This document shows, piece after piece, positions 37,588 to 46,917 of a stretch of DNA of 64,000 bases. The DNA is taken from positions 47,445-111,444 of the forward strand of contig NZ_JBNGOZ010000016.1 in NCBI RefSeq assembly GCF_050589825.1, given 5' to 3'. Made by a program: the position numbers and the translations under genes. The stretch comes from Carboxylicivirga longa (GTDB taxonomy: Bacteria; Bacteroidota; Bacteroidia; Bacteroidales; Marinilabiliaceae). Each line of letters begins with the position of its first letter. Position 1 is the stretch's first letter. The notes under the pieces were generated by a model. The model worked only from the letters and a program-made list of their open reading frames with translations, ran no database searches and had not been told where the DNA came from.

Positions 37588-39795
37588 ATGAGCGAAGTAC
37601 GAGCAGTAAGTGACAAAGAGCGCAGGGCGGTAAAAGCGGTTTATAAACAGTTGTTGAAGGCCTGTATACCCGTAATGGAGGCCAATGATGTGAGATTGAT
37701 ACGTCAGGCATTAAATTTGTCGACTGCCAGTAAGGGCATGGTGAGGAATGAAGCCGGTGAGTTAAAAATTATTGAATCACTTGAAGTGGCTCTTGTAGTG
37801 GTCAATGAGCTGGGGCTGAATCGTATTGCTGTGATTGGTGCCTTGCTTTATGATGCGGTGCTCGAGGGCAGCGTCGACAGTAAAATCATCGAAACAACTT
37901 TCGGCAAGCAGGTGGCTTTGATCACAAGAGGACTAGTGAAAGTGGGTGAGCTGTATAACAAGAATACCTCCATTGAAAACGATAACTTCCGAAAGTTACT
38001 GCTTACCTTTGCTGAAGACATCAGGGTGGTGCTCCTTATTATTGCCAACCGCCTGCGTACAATGCGTAATTTGGCCGGTTATGCCCCCGATGATCAGCAA
38101 CGCATTAGCAGCGAGGTAGCTTATCTGTACGCCCCTATGGCGCACCGCCTGGGTTTGTATAATGTTAAATCGGAGATGGAGGATCTGGTGATGAAATTCA
38201 CCAATCGCGAGATGTATTCCTTCATCGCTAAAAAACTTAATGAAACCAAGCGGGCACGCGATAAATACATCAAAGAATTTATTGAGCCGCTGGAGAAAAC
38301 ACTAAAAAAGGAGGGGCTGAAGTTTGAAATTAAAGGACGCACCAAAACAATTCATTCCATATACAATAAGCTGAAGAAGCAGAATACTGAGTTTGAGAAT
38401 GTATACGATTTATTTGCCATACGTGTGATTTTGGACAGTGAGTTGGCAAAAGAAAAATCGGAGTGCTGGCAGGTGTATTCGGTGGTAACGGATAAATATC
38501 AGCCCAATCCCAGTCGTTTGCGCGATTGGATATCAGTGCCCAAATCTAACGGCTATGAGTCTTTGCACACCACCGTGCTGGGCCCCCAAAATAAATGGGT
38601 AGAGGTGCAAATACGCACTGAACGCATGAATGAAGTGGCCGAGAAAGGTTTGGCGGCCCATTGGAAATATAAGGGGCACAAAGGCGAGAAGGGCATGGAT
38701 GAGTGGCTGGCCAATGTACGTGAGATACTTGAGAATCCTGAGTTGAATGCCGTTGATTTCATTGATGATTTTAAACTTGATCTGTACGACGAGGAGGTAT
38801 TTGTGTTTACGCCCAAGGGTGATTTGAGACGCCTGAAAAAGGGAGCCACCGTATTGGATTTTGCCTTTGAGATTCACTCTGAGGTGGGTAAGAAGTGTGT
38901 GGGAGGTAAGGTCAATAATAAGAATGTGCCCATTAAATACGTGCTGAAAAATGGCGATCATGTTGATATTCAAACGGCTGCCAACCAGATACCAAAGAAA
39001 GACTGGCTCAATATTGTAGTTACGTCAAAAGCCAAGGCTAAACTCAAGCAGGCACTGCGCGATATAGAATACAAAGAGGCAGAGATTGGTCGCGAGACCC
39101 TTGCACGTCGACTAAAAAACTGGAAGTATGAGTTAAATGATCAACTGCTTCATCAGTTGGTGAAAGCCTTTGGATACAAAACAGTGCATGACTTTATGCG
39201 TGGCATCGCCATGAATAAAATTGATTTTTCGCGCCTGAAGGAGTTTATTATACAGCTCGAAAAGAAAACGCTGGAAGGTCTGGAGCCTGAGAAGGAGCGA
39301 AGTGCTGAAAATTTTGTGGCCGGCAGCGAAGAGTTACCCGGCGACGATGTGCTAATGATCGATAAAAGCCTGACAAATGTTGACTATAAACTGGCCAAGT
39401 GCTGTAATCCTATTTTTGGCGATGATATATTTGGTTTTGTAGCCTCTATGGGGGGCATTAAAATCCATCGTAAGAACTGTCCTAATGCTGCTGATATGCA
39501 TACCAAATTTGGGTATCGTATTGTAAAAGCGCAATGGACAGCCGGTGCAGATGCCAGCTATCAGGCTACTATGAAGGTAACCGGAGTTGATGATATTGGT
39601 ATTGTCACCAATATTTCGCAGGTTGTTACTAAGGAGATGAAGGTAAAAATAAGATCGATGACCATTGATTCGCATGAGGGTGTTTTTGAAGGTACATTAA
39701 CGGTTTTTGTTGACAACACCAACAGCCTGAGTGCTCTAATACGTAAAATAAAAAATGTGAAGGGCGTTTATACCGTTTCAAGGGTGGGGGCATAG
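37588..39795 (+). CDS. RelA/SpoT-family (p)ppGpp synthetase with degenerate HD domain
   Basis: This 735-aa protein has the full RSH layout: HD domain (about 45-190), synthetase (about 225-380), TGS (about 400-465), a Zn-finger-like CCNPIFGDD segment (about 615) and ACT (about 660-735). The synthetase motifs are intact (GRTKTIHSIYNKLKKQ and PKSNGYESLHTTV). In the HD domain the active form LLHDVVED is replaced by LLYDAVLEGS, and the upstream HP pair is missing, so hydrolase activity is probably lost. This suggests a dedicated synthetase (RelA-like), with a separate hydrolase elsewhere in the genome. No neighbour suggests co-regulation. Confidence 0.9.
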   Translation: MSEVRAVSDKERRAVKAVYKQLLKACIPVMEANDVRLIRQALNLSTASKGMVRNEAGELKIIESLEVALVVVNELGLNRIAVIGALLYDAVLEGSVDSKIIETTFGKQVALITRGLVKVGELYNKNTSIENDNFRKLLLTFAEDIRVVLLIIANRLRTMRNLAGYAPDDQQRISSEVAYLYAPMAHRLGLYNVKSEMEDLVMKFTNREMYSFIAKKLNETKRARDKYIKEFIEPLEKTLKKEGLKFEIKGRTKTIHSIYNKLKKQNTEFENVYDLFAIRVILDSELAKEKSECWQVYSVVTDKYQPNPSRLRDWISVPKSNGYESLHTTVLGPQNKWVEVQIRTERMNEVAEKGLAAHWKYKGHKGEKGMDEWLANVREILENPELNAVDFIDDFKLDLYDEEVFVFTPKGDLRRLKKGATVLDFAFEIHSEVGKKCVGGKVNNKNVPIKYVLKNGDHVDIQTAANQIPKKDWLNIVVTSKAKAKLKQALRDIEYKEAEIGRETLARRLKNWKYELNDQLLHQLVKAFGYKTVHDFMRGIAMNKIDFSRLKEFIIQLEKKTLEGLEPEKERSAENFVAGSEELPGDDVLMIDKSLTNVDYKLAKCCNPIFGDDIFGFVASMGGIKIHRKNCPNAADMHTKFGYRIVKAQWTAGADASYQATMKVTGVDDIGIVTNISQVVTKEMKVKIRSMTIDSHEGVFEGTLTVFVDNTNSLSALIRKIKNVKGVYTVSRVGA

Positions 39796-39819
39796 CTATA
39801 TAATTATAACGGTGAAGGC

Positions 39820-39855
39820 TGTGCTTATTAGTAAGAGTTGTACCTAATAAGCACA
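39820..39855 (+). other. Stable hairpin after the relA-like gene
   Basis: A perfect 12-bp stem (39820-39831 with 39844-39855) encloses a 12-nt loop. No T-run follows, so it may protect the 3' end of the transcript or be a weak terminator. Confidence 0.5.
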
Positions 39856-39952
39856 CCATACCATCCATTGATTTGAATGGATTATCAATACTTGTTTTTT
39901 TGTTCTTTTTGGGGTAACTTTTGAAAATAGCTGATTTCTAAATTATACCACC

Positions 39953-41056
39953 ATGAAGGATCAAATTATCACCTTAGCTGTGCTGTCATTCGAAAAGGCA
40001 CATATTCTCAAGACGCTATTGGCCTCTGAAGCAATTGAATGTTTCCTTGAAAATACCAACCTGATTCAAGGAGCTGTGTCCACCGGTGTGAAAGTTAAAA
40101 TTTCTGATGTTGACCTGGAGAGAGCCATGCCCGTGCTTGAGGGAATGATGCAGGAAACGCTGGAGCCCGTGGAGGAAGAAGATATTCCACCGCGTATTCT
40201 CTTGCCTGTCGATTTCTCTGAATATTCGCGCAAGGCAGCTGTGCTTGCCATGGACTGGGCCCGTGAGTTAGGTGCTGAGCTAACGGTGTTGAACACCTAT
40301 TTTAATCCCATAATAAGCACTATTCCTTTCTCCGATACTTTTGCCTATGAGGTAAACACCGAAGAGCTGGCCATGGAGATGGAGGAAAAGGCAAGGGAAG
40401 GTATGGAGGATATTAAAGCGTTTTTAAATAAAAAGAATGAAGGCTTTAGCACTCCTGTATCTTTGAAGATGGAGTTGGTGAAGGGTATTGCCGAAGATGA
40501 AATTGTAAAATACAGTCAGGCCTATCGTCCTTTGGTAATTATTATGGGTACGAGGGGAGCTGACCGAAAAGCCGCCGATTTGATTGGTAGCGTAACGGCC
40601 GAAGTAATGGAGAACGCCCGCGTGCCAGTGCTGGCCATACCCGAAAATTTTCAATATACCGGCCTGGGAGCTCTCAAGCACTTATTGTATGCCACTGATT
40701 TTCAGGAGGCCGATTTTCGCTCGCTCGAGAAGCTTGAGAAGTTGATACGCCCGTTGGATATGCAGGTTACTTGTGGGCATGTTAGTTCGAAAGAGCATTC
40801 GCAGTGGGACGAAGTGCGTATGAAAGGATTGCGTGAGCACATTAAAATGAATTATAACGAGGAACGGGTAAAGTGCGATTTGATAGAACACGAGGATCTT
40901 TTTGTGGGAATCGAGAGCTACGTGAGAGAATATGGGGTGGATATACTATCGTTTACACGTAGAAAACGCAATTTTATCAGCCGTATTATCAATCCTAATC
41001 TTGCCAAAAAAATGCTATTTCATTCTACCACACCCTTACTGGTTTTTAACGATTAA
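39953..41056 (+). CDS. Tandem universal stress protein with DUF2007 N-domain
   Basis: This 367-aa protein starts with a DUF2007-type domain (about 1-65, KAHILKTLLASEAIECFLEN). Two UspA folds follow (about 78-225 and 240-365). The first carries GxxGxnG-like GTRGADRKAADLIGSV, the ATP-binding loop; the second lacks it, which is common in tandem Usp proteins. A stress or energy-limitation role is typical of the family. TAACTTTTG about 30 bp upstream resembles a -7 element. The gene is monocistronic and ends in a terminator at 41115. Confidence 0.85.
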   Translation: MKDQIITLAVLSFEKAHILKTLLASEAIECFLENTNLIQGAVSTGVKVKISDVDLERAMPVLEGMMQETLEPVEEEDIPPRILLPVDFSEYSRKAAVLAMDWARELGAELTVLNTYFNPIISTIPFSDTFAYEVNTEELAMEMEEKAREGMEDIKAFLNKKNEGFSTPVSLKMELVKGIAEDEIVKYSQAYRPLVIIMGTRGADRKAADLIGSVTAEVMENARVPVLAIPENFQYTGLGALKHLLYATDFQEADFRSLEKLEKLIRPLDMQVTCGHVSSKEHSQWDEVRMKGLREHIKMNYNEERVKCDLIEHEDLFVGIESYVREYGVDILSFTRRKRNFISRIINPNLAKKMLFHSTTPLLVFND

Positions 41057-41114
41057 ATGATTATTTTAGGCGTGCAATAGCTCGTACAATTAAAATAATT
41101 TCTAACTTACATAT

Positions 41115-41148
41115 AAAAGATCGGTTGTTGCATAGCCGGTCTTTTTTT
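41115..41148 (+). terminator. Intrinsic terminator after the Usp gene
   Basis: AAAAGATCGG pairs with CCGGTCTTTT (one G-U) and a T-run follows. Confidence 0.75.
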
Positions 41149-41270
41149 GCATTGTAGGGGTACAGTTGCTTTATAATTGAAGAGGAAGATATAGGTTGCT
41201 ATTCCTTTTTCAGAAAAAGCTTAGTGGGGGAATCAGCAAGCAGTACAGAACAATAAATTACAGACAATAG

Positions 41271-42314
41271 ATGAGTTATATCAGAGGATTTGCCAGTGAC
41301 AACAATGCCAGCGTGCATCCGGCCGTGATGCAGGCCCTGGCTGAAGCCAACACAGGGCATGCGGTGGGATATGGCGATGATACCCTTACCCGCAAGGCAC
41401 AGGCCATGTTCAAACAGGAGTTTGGCAGTCAGACAGAAACCTTTTTTGTGTATAATGGCACCGGTGCCAATGTAATAGCCATTCAGGCACTGGCACAGTC
41501 GTTTCAAGCCGTGATATGTGCCCGAACGGCCCATATCAATGTGGATGAATGTGGTGCGCCCGAGAAATTGTCGGGTTGTAAGTTATTGCCCATTGAGAGT
41601 AAGGATGGCAAAATAACTGCGGCTCAGATTGAACAATATATGCATGGTTTTGGATTTGAGCATCATGTGCAGCCGCGGGTGGTGTCCATTACGCAAGCCA
41701 CAGAGTTGGGCACGATTTACACCATCGACGAGGTAAAAGATATTGCTGATTATGTGCATCAAAGGGGGCTTTACCTGCACATGGATGGGGCACGCATTGC
41801 CAATGCGGCAGCGGCACTCAACTGCTCCCTGGCCGAAACCTCTATTAAAGCGGGTGTTGATGTGCTGTCTTTTGGTGGTACAAAAAATGGTTTGATGTTT
41901 GGCGAGGCGGTGGTATTTGCCAATGCCGACCTGGCGCAGCATGTTAAATATATTCGTAAGCAATCAACCCAGCTGCATTCTAAAATGCGCTACATAGCGG
42001 CACAGTTTATCGCCCTTCTTACCAATGATCTGTGGAAGCAGAATGCTTTGCACGCCAATAGTATGGCCACCTTGTTGGCTGCTAAAGTGCAAGATATACA
42101 GGGTGTGGAATTGACTCAAGCTGTTGTTTCTAACGGTGTTTTTGCTAAGCTGCCCCGCACAATCATCGAAGATTTACAGTCTGAGTTTTTCTTTTATGTA
42201 TGGGATGAGCAGCGTGATGAGGTTCGTTGGATGACCTCTTTTGATACTCATGAAGAAGACATTGAGCAATTTGTACAAACCCTTAAAAATAAGTTAGGGA
42301 TTGAAGAAGAGTAG
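41271..42314 (+). CDS. Low-specificity threonine aldolase (PLP enzyme)
   Basis: This 347-aa fold-type I PLP enzyme would cleave L-threonine or allo-threonine to glycine and acetaldehyde. Family signatures are RGFASDNNASVHPAVM at the N terminus, NGTGANV, HMDGARIANA for the PLP aspartate region and DVLSFGGTKNGLM with the PLP lysine. The size fits the family. The following rhomboid gene overlaps its end by 14 bp and uses a TTG start, implying coupled expression. Confidence 0.9.
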   Translation: MSYIRGFASDNNASVHPAVMQALAEANTGHAVGYGDDTLTRKAQAMFKQEFGSQTETFFVYNGTGANVIAIQALAQSFQAVICARTAHINVDECGAPEKLSGCKLLPIESKDGKITAAQIEQYMHGFGFEHHVQPRVVSITQATELGTIYTIDEVKDIADYVHQRGLYLHMDGARIANAAAALNCSLAETSIKAGVDVLSFGGTKNGLMFGEAVVFANADLAQHVKYIRKQSTQLHSKMRYIAAQFIALLTNDLWKQNALHANSMATLLAAKVQDIQGVELTQAVVSNGVFAKLPRTIIEDLQSEFFFYVWDEQRDEVRWMTSFDTHEEDIEQFVQTLKNKLGIEEE

Positions 42315-42966
42315 TGATATAGAACTGAAGAAGATAAAAACAGCCCTGGTTATTCCGGGCTTTTTCCTGCTGCTTACCTTTAGTCTTAAACTGGTTGAAA
42401 CATTGGAGGGCTTTAGTCTGGTAGAGTGGGGTATCAAGCCCCTGTCGGTGGTCGGACTGCCGGGTATTTTGTTGGCTCCCCTGGTGCATTCCGACTGGTC
42501 ACATTTTTTTGCCAATGCGCTGCCTTTTCTGGTGCTGGGTACCACCTTGTTTTACTTCTACCGGGGCATTTCGGTGCGTGTGTTTGTCTATATTTATCTG
42601 TTAAGTGGTATCTGGGTGTGGCTGGGTGCCCGCGATGCCTGGCATATCGGCGCCAGTGGTATTATCTATGGACTGGCTGCTTTTCTGATTGTGGGCGGAT
42701 TTATTCGTAACTACATCCCCTTGATGGCCATCTCGCTGATGGTCGTTTTTTTGTATGGCGGCATGATATGGGGTATCTTTCCCCTTAAGTGGGACGTCCC
42801 CTACTCTTGGGAGTCGCACCTTTGGGGCACCATAGCTGGTGGCATGCTGGCTTTTATTTACCGTAGGCAAGGACCGCAAAAACCGGTGAAGGAATGGCCC
42901 GAGGAAAACTACGATCATCCTTTCTGGGAGGTGGATTTGGAAAATCAGTTATCAGACAACGACTGA
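42301..42966 (+). CDS. Rhomboid-family intramembrane serine protease
   Basis: The 221-aa protein has about six transmembrane helices and the catalytic dyad of rhomboids: Ser119 in GASG and His173 in SWESHLWG. HSDWSHFFANALPFLVLG is the conserved helix-2 region. It cleaves membrane proteins within the bilayer. The only in-frame start near the N terminus is TTG, which overlaps the threonine aldolase gene by 14 bp. The overlap suggests translational coupling; a functional link between the two is not evident. Confidence 0.88.
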   Translation: MKKSSDIELKKIKTALVIPGFFLLLTFSLKLVETLEGFSLVEWGIKPLSVVGLPGILLAPLVHSDWSHFFANALPFLVLGTTLFYFYRGISVRVFVYIYLLSGIWVWLGARDAWHIGASGIIYGLAAFLIVGGFIRNYIPLMAISLMVVFLYGGMIWGIFPLKWDVPYSWESHLWGTIAGGMLAFIYRRQGPQKPVKEWPEENYDHPFWEVDLENQLSDND

Positions 42967-43032
42967 AAATAGCTTTTGGTTGATAAAATAGCGGCGCTTG
43001 TTGAAATAGCGGCTCCAACTCGCTAAAACAAT

Positions 43033-43040
43033 TATTTTTG
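43033..43040 (+). promoter_or_regulatory. Putative -7 box (TATTTTTG) for the LytS-type kinase, near-leaderless
   Basis: TATTTTTG ends only 4 bp before the start codon at 43045. A transcript from it would be essentially leaderless. No TTG -33 element at 19-21 bp is visible. Confidence 0.4.
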
Positions 43041-43044
43041 TGCT

Positions 43045-44166
43045 ATGACAAAGTGGGTTTATTTCAAACGCAGAGATGTTTTGGTGCATGTAGGTTGGTG
43101 GTTGGGTTATGGCTTATTGGTATCGTATCTGCCCCTTTTAATAATGGATACAAGCAGTGCGCTGCTTTTTGTGTTGCGTACTTTAATTGTAAGTGCTATC
43201 ATTTTTTATATTAATGCATACTGGCTCTTGCCACGCTATATTGTAAAGGGCGCCTACATAAAATACTTATTGGGTATTGGGCTTACTTTATTTGTTACAG
43301 CGCACCTGTTTCATATTAGCGGAGAGCCTCCTGGTTTTAAAAGGAAGGAACGGCTCCCTCCCGATGAAGCATGGGAGCGTATTATTGATGAAGATCCTTT
43401 CTTGCGGGAGAATAAGGCACTTATTTACAAACCCGATCGTCCGGTATTTAAGGAGCGGCGCCTCTTTGGATTTAACATGATGGGGGTGCCCTCGTTTATT
43501 GCCATGTTATTTATCAGTACCTTGTTTTGGATTTATTCCGATTCGCGCCAGCGTAAGCAGCAAGAGCTAAGTTTAGTAAACCAAAATCTGGTGACCGAAA
43601 TGAAGTTTTTGAAATCGCAGATGAACCCGCACTTCTTATTTAATGCCCTTAACAATATATACAGCTTGTCCATGCTGCATTCTGTGAAAACACCCGAAAT
43701 GGTGTTAAAACTATCTGCTATGTTGCGTTATGTTCTTTACGAGTCGGAAGATGTAAAGGTTAGGCTGGGCAAAGAAGTGGATTATATTAAAAACTTCATT
43801 GAGTTTCAGCGCATCAAAATAGAGGGCATACCCAATATGCATATTGATATTGACCGGGCCGACCGCATGAAGATGATTGAGCCCATGCTGCTGATTCCTT
43901 TTGTAGAAAACAGTTTTAAGCATAGTAAGATTGAAGATACGGAGCATGGCTGGCTATCCATTACCCTCACCACCGATAATCGTTTTATTACTTTTGAGGT
44001 GAACAATAGTGTACCGCAACAAAGGGTGGCCGCCGGAAAAAACAGTGGTATAGGGGTGGATAATGTGAGACGGCGCCTGCAATATCTGTATCCGGATAAG
44101 CATTTGATTGACATTAGCATGAACAACAGAGAATACCGGCTTAAACTAAAAATAGAAACCGCATGA
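43045..44166 (+). CDS. LytS/YehU-type sensor histidine kinase
   Basis: The 373-aa kinase has four predicted transmembrane helices in the first half (about 15-170), interrupted by a charged loop (residues about 92-135). The His_kinase domain PF06580 contains the phospho-acceptor in MNPHFLFNALNNIY. An HATPase region with PFVENSFKHS and GIGVDNVRRRL completes it. Its stop overlaps the LytTR regulator start by 4 bp. The pair forms a two-component system of unknown signal. Confidence 0.93.
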   Translation: MTKWVYFKRRDVLVHVGWWLGYGLLVSYLPLLIMDTSSALLFVLRTLIVSAIIFYINAYWLLPRYIVKGAYIKYLLGIGLTLFVTAHLFHISGEPPGFKRKERLPPDEAWERIIDEDPFLRENKALIYKPDRPVFKERRLFGFNMMGVPSFIAMLFISTLFWIYSDSRQRKQQELSLVNQNLVTEMKFLKSQMNPHFLFNALNNIYSLSMLHSVKTPEMVLKLSAMLRYVLYESEDVKVRLGKEVDYIKNFIEFQRIKIEGIPNMHIDIDRADRMKMIEPMLLIPFVENSFKHSKIEDTEHGWLSITLTTDNRFITFEVNNSVPQQRVAAGKNSGIGVDNVRRRLQYLYPDKHLIDISMNNREYRLKLKIETA

Positions 44167-44888
44167 AGGTGAAATGTATAATTGTGGATGATGAATTTCC
44201 GGCGCGTGAGCTCCTGCAAAGCTTCATTTCAAAGTTTGCCCACCTCGAATTGGTAGGCAGCTTCAAATCGCCCCTCGATGCCATGGGAGTAATTCAGAAA
44301 GATGAAATCGATTTGATGTTTTTGGATATTCAGATGCCTGATATCACCGGTATTGACTTTCTGAAAACACTGGCCAAGAAGCCACTAGTAGTGTTTACCA
44401 CCGCTTATGAAGAGTACGCCCTGGAGGGCTATCAGTTGGATGTACTTGACTACCTGGTTAAACCCTTTTCTTTTGAGCGTTTTATGCATACCATTAATAA
44501 GGTGGGCGATCGTCTGTCGTACAAAAATGTTGTGAGCGATTTTCAGAATTTGCCACCCCGGGCAGCGGCTAAAAATTTTATGATGGTGAAGGCCGATCAC
44601 AAAATCTATCGCATCCGTTTTAAGGATATCTGTTATATTGAGGGATTGCGAGAGTATGTTAGTTTTCATTGTGTTAATGGGCGAATTATCACGCTGGAGT
44701 CATTGCGTAAGTTGGAGCAGCAGCTTGCCCCACATGGCTTTATGCGTGTTCATAAATCTTACATTGTCAATGTCGAACGCATCGTTGCTTTTTACGGCAA
44801 TCAGCTAAAGCTCGACAATGTAGAGAAATACATACCCATTGGTAAATCCTATAAAGAGGTGGTAAATAAACGTCTGGTAAATGGCTAA
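44163..44888 (+). CDS. LytTR-family response regulator
   Basis: This 241-aa response regulator has a receiver domain with the phosphorylation site Asp55 in LMFLDIQMPD, and TTAYEEYALEGY and DYLVKPFSFERF as its other conserved parts. A C-terminal LytTR DNA-binding domain (about 140-240) carries CYIEGLREYVSFHC and GFMRVHKSYIVN. It is cotranscribed with the LytS-type kinase (4-bp overlap). LytTR targets are usually imperfect direct repeats; none was assigned here. Confidence 0.94.
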   Translation: MKVKCIIVDDEFPARELLQSFISKFAHLELVGSFKSPLDAMGVIQKDEIDLMFLDIQMPDITGIDFLKTLAKKPLVVFTTAYEEYALEGYQLDVLDYLVKPFSFERFMHTINKVGDRLSYKNVVSDFQNLPPRAAAKNFMMVKADHKIYRIRFKDICYIEGLREYVSFHCVNGRIITLESLRKLEQQLAPHGFMRVHKSYIVNVERIVAFYGNQLKLDNVEKYIPIGKSYKEVVNKRLVNG

Positions 44889-44928
44889 TAAAGGTCTTTA
44901 CCCATGTATTTGTTTGGTCATTTTTTTC

Positions 44929-44936
44929 TAATTTTG
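44929..44936 (+). promoter_or_regulatory. Putative -7 box (TAATTTTG) for fhs
   Basis: TAATTTTG matches TAnnTTTG and lies 67 bp before the fhs start. TTTG occurrences upstream have the wrong spacing, so only the -7 element is proposed. Confidence 0.4.
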
Positions 44937-45003
44937 CGGCTTATTTTAAGACCTGCTGATTCTCAAGTTGAAGCACAAGAGACTAATATAAAAGACGACC
45001 GTT

Positions 45004-46704
45004 ATGAGTACCCCAAAGGACAACAGCCTTGCTGTAAAAAGTGATTTAGAAATTGCACAGGCTGCCACCTTGCAACCCATTACACAAATTGCAGCTAAGC
45101 TAAAGATTGCCGATGACGACCTGGAGCTGTATGGCAAGTATAAGGCCAAGCTACCCCTTCATTTGATTGATGATAAAAAGGTGGATGCCAATAATTTGAT
45201 TTTAGTTACAGCCCTTACGCCTACACCGGCTGGTGAGGGGAAAACAACCATCTCAATTGGTTTAACCGAGGGCCTTAATAAGATTGGTAAGCAGGCTTTG
45301 ACTGTGTTACGTGAGCCTTCTTTGGGACCCGTGTTCGGAATCAAAGGGGGAGCTGCCGGCGGTGGTCATGCTCAGGTGGTGCCTATGGAAGACATTAACC
45401 TGCATTTTACAGGCGATTTTTCGGCTATTGAGAAAGCCAATAATTTATTGGCTGCTCTTATTGACAATAATATACAGAGCAAAACCCGCAGCCTGAATAT
45501 TGATCCACGCACCGTAGTGTGGAAACGTGTGATTGATATGAACGACCGTACCCTGCGCAATATCGTTGTTGGCCTGGGTGGCACACCCAACGGCATGCCC
45601 CGCCAGGATGGTTTTAATATTACCGCCGCTTCCGAGGTAATGGCTATTTTATGTATGTCTAACGATATTACGGATTTGAAACAACGCCTGGGCAATATAT
45701 TTGTTGGTTTCACCTACGATAAAAAGCCTATTTATGCACGCGATTTAAATGCGCAGGGAGCCATGGCGCTGTTGCTTAAAGATGCCGTTAAACCTAATCT
45801 GGTTCAGACACTCGAAGGCAATCCTGCCATTATACACGGTGGGCCTTTTGCAAATATTGCCCAGGGTACCAATACCATTTTGGCTACTAAAATGGGGCTT
45901 TCATTGTCGGATTATGTGGTTACCGAAGCGGGCTTTGGAGCAGACCTGGGCGCCGAAAAGTTTCTTAATATTAAATGTGTGGCAGGTGGCTTAAAGCCCA
46001 AAGCAAAAGTAATTGTGGCAACCATTCGTGCGCTGCGCCATCATGGGGGAGCTAGTAAGGAAGAGTTGAACACGGCTAGCCTGGAGCGCGTTGAAAAGGG
46101 TTTTGCCAACCTGGAGAAGCATATCGAAAACTCACGGAAGTTTGGGCTTAACCCGGTTGTCTCCATTAATAATTTTATAAGCGATACCGAAGCCGAAGTG
46201 GAGCTGGTAAAGTCACTGTGTGCCAACTTAGGCGTGAAAGCCGTGGTAACCAAGGCCTGGGCCATGGGCGGTGATGGTGCTATGGCTTTAGCACAGGCAG
46301 TGGTAGAAGAGATTGATGCCCAAAAGAATAATTTTAAGCCCCTGTATGATCATAAGCTGGGCGTGAAGGAAAAGATTGAAACCATTGCCCGTGAGATTTA
46401 TGGTGCCGATGGTGTAGAGTTCTCCAAGGAGGCACTGACGGATATTAAGAAGATCGAACGTCTGTCGCTTGATCAGTTGCCCATATGCATGGCCAAAACA
46501 CAAAATTCATTTAGTGATAATGAGAAATTGGTGGGACGCCCCAAGGGTTTTACCGTTACCGTGCGTGAGTTTGAAATAGCTGCGGGTGCTGGTTTTATTA
46601 TCCCCATCTTAGGGAAGATGATGCGTATGCCGGGTCTGCCGGCTGTTCCGGCTTCCGAAGGGATGGACATTGATGAGAATGGTATCGTTAGCGGCTTGTC
46701 TTAG
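45004..46704 (+). CDS. fhs: Formate-tetrahydrofolate ligase
   Basis: This 566-aa enzyme makes 10-formyl-THF from formate, THF and ATP. The nucleotide-binding loop is TPTPAGEGKTT (about residues 71-81). Other family blocks include REPSLGPVFGIKGGAAGGG, NLHFTGDFSAIEKANNL and TEAGFGADLGAEKF. It is complete and slightly longer than the usual 555-560 aa. It supplies one-carbon units, which is common in anaerobic Bacteroidota. It is monocistronic and ends at a strong terminator. Confidence 0.97.
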   Translation: MSTPKDNSLAVKSDLEIAQAATLQPITQIAAKLKIADDDLELYGKYKAKLPLHLIDDKKVDANNLILVTALTPTPAGEGKTTISIGLTEGLNKIGKQALTVLREPSLGPVFGIKGGAAGGGHAQVVPMEDINLHFTGDFSAIEKANNLLAALIDNNIQSKTRSLNIDPRTVVWKRVIDMNDRTLRNIVVGLGGTPNGMPRQDGFNITAASEVMAILCMSNDITDLKQRLGNIFVGFTYDKKPIYARDLNAQGAMALLLKDAVKPNLVQTLEGNPAIIHGGPFANIAQGTNTILATKMGLSLSDYVVTEAGFGADLGAEKFLNIKCVAGGLKPKAKVIVATIRALRHHGGASKEELNTASLERVEKGFANLEKHIENSRKFGLNPVVSINNFISDTEAEVELVKSLCANLGVKAVVTKAWAMGGDGAMALAQAVVEEIDAQKNNFKPLYDHKLGVKEKIETIAREIYGADGVEFSKEALTDIKKIERLSLDQLPICMAKTQNSFSDNEKLVGRPKGFTVTVREFEIAAGAGFIIPILGKMMRMPGLPAVPASEGMDIDENGIVSGLS

Positions 46705-46752
46705 TTAGCTCAAATACTTTTAAAAATAAATGAAGCTGTAGGCTTCGATCAT

Positions 46753-46785
46753 AAAAAAACCTCGCACAGCGCGAGGTTTTTTTTA
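46753..46785. terminator. Bidirectional terminator after fhs
   Basis: A perfect 13-bp stem with A-run and T-run ends (46753-46765 with 46771-46783) lies between fhs and the convergent dipeptidase gene. Confidence 0.9.
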
Positions 46786-46917
46786 TCTAATCAATGATTA
46801 GTAGAGTTTTCAATAGGTGTTATGGAACTTTCAAAACTTATTCATAGTTATCTGCTTATATGAGCATTGAAATATGCCGCAACATTGTTGATCTAAAAAC
46901 CCTCTAAATCAATCTCA

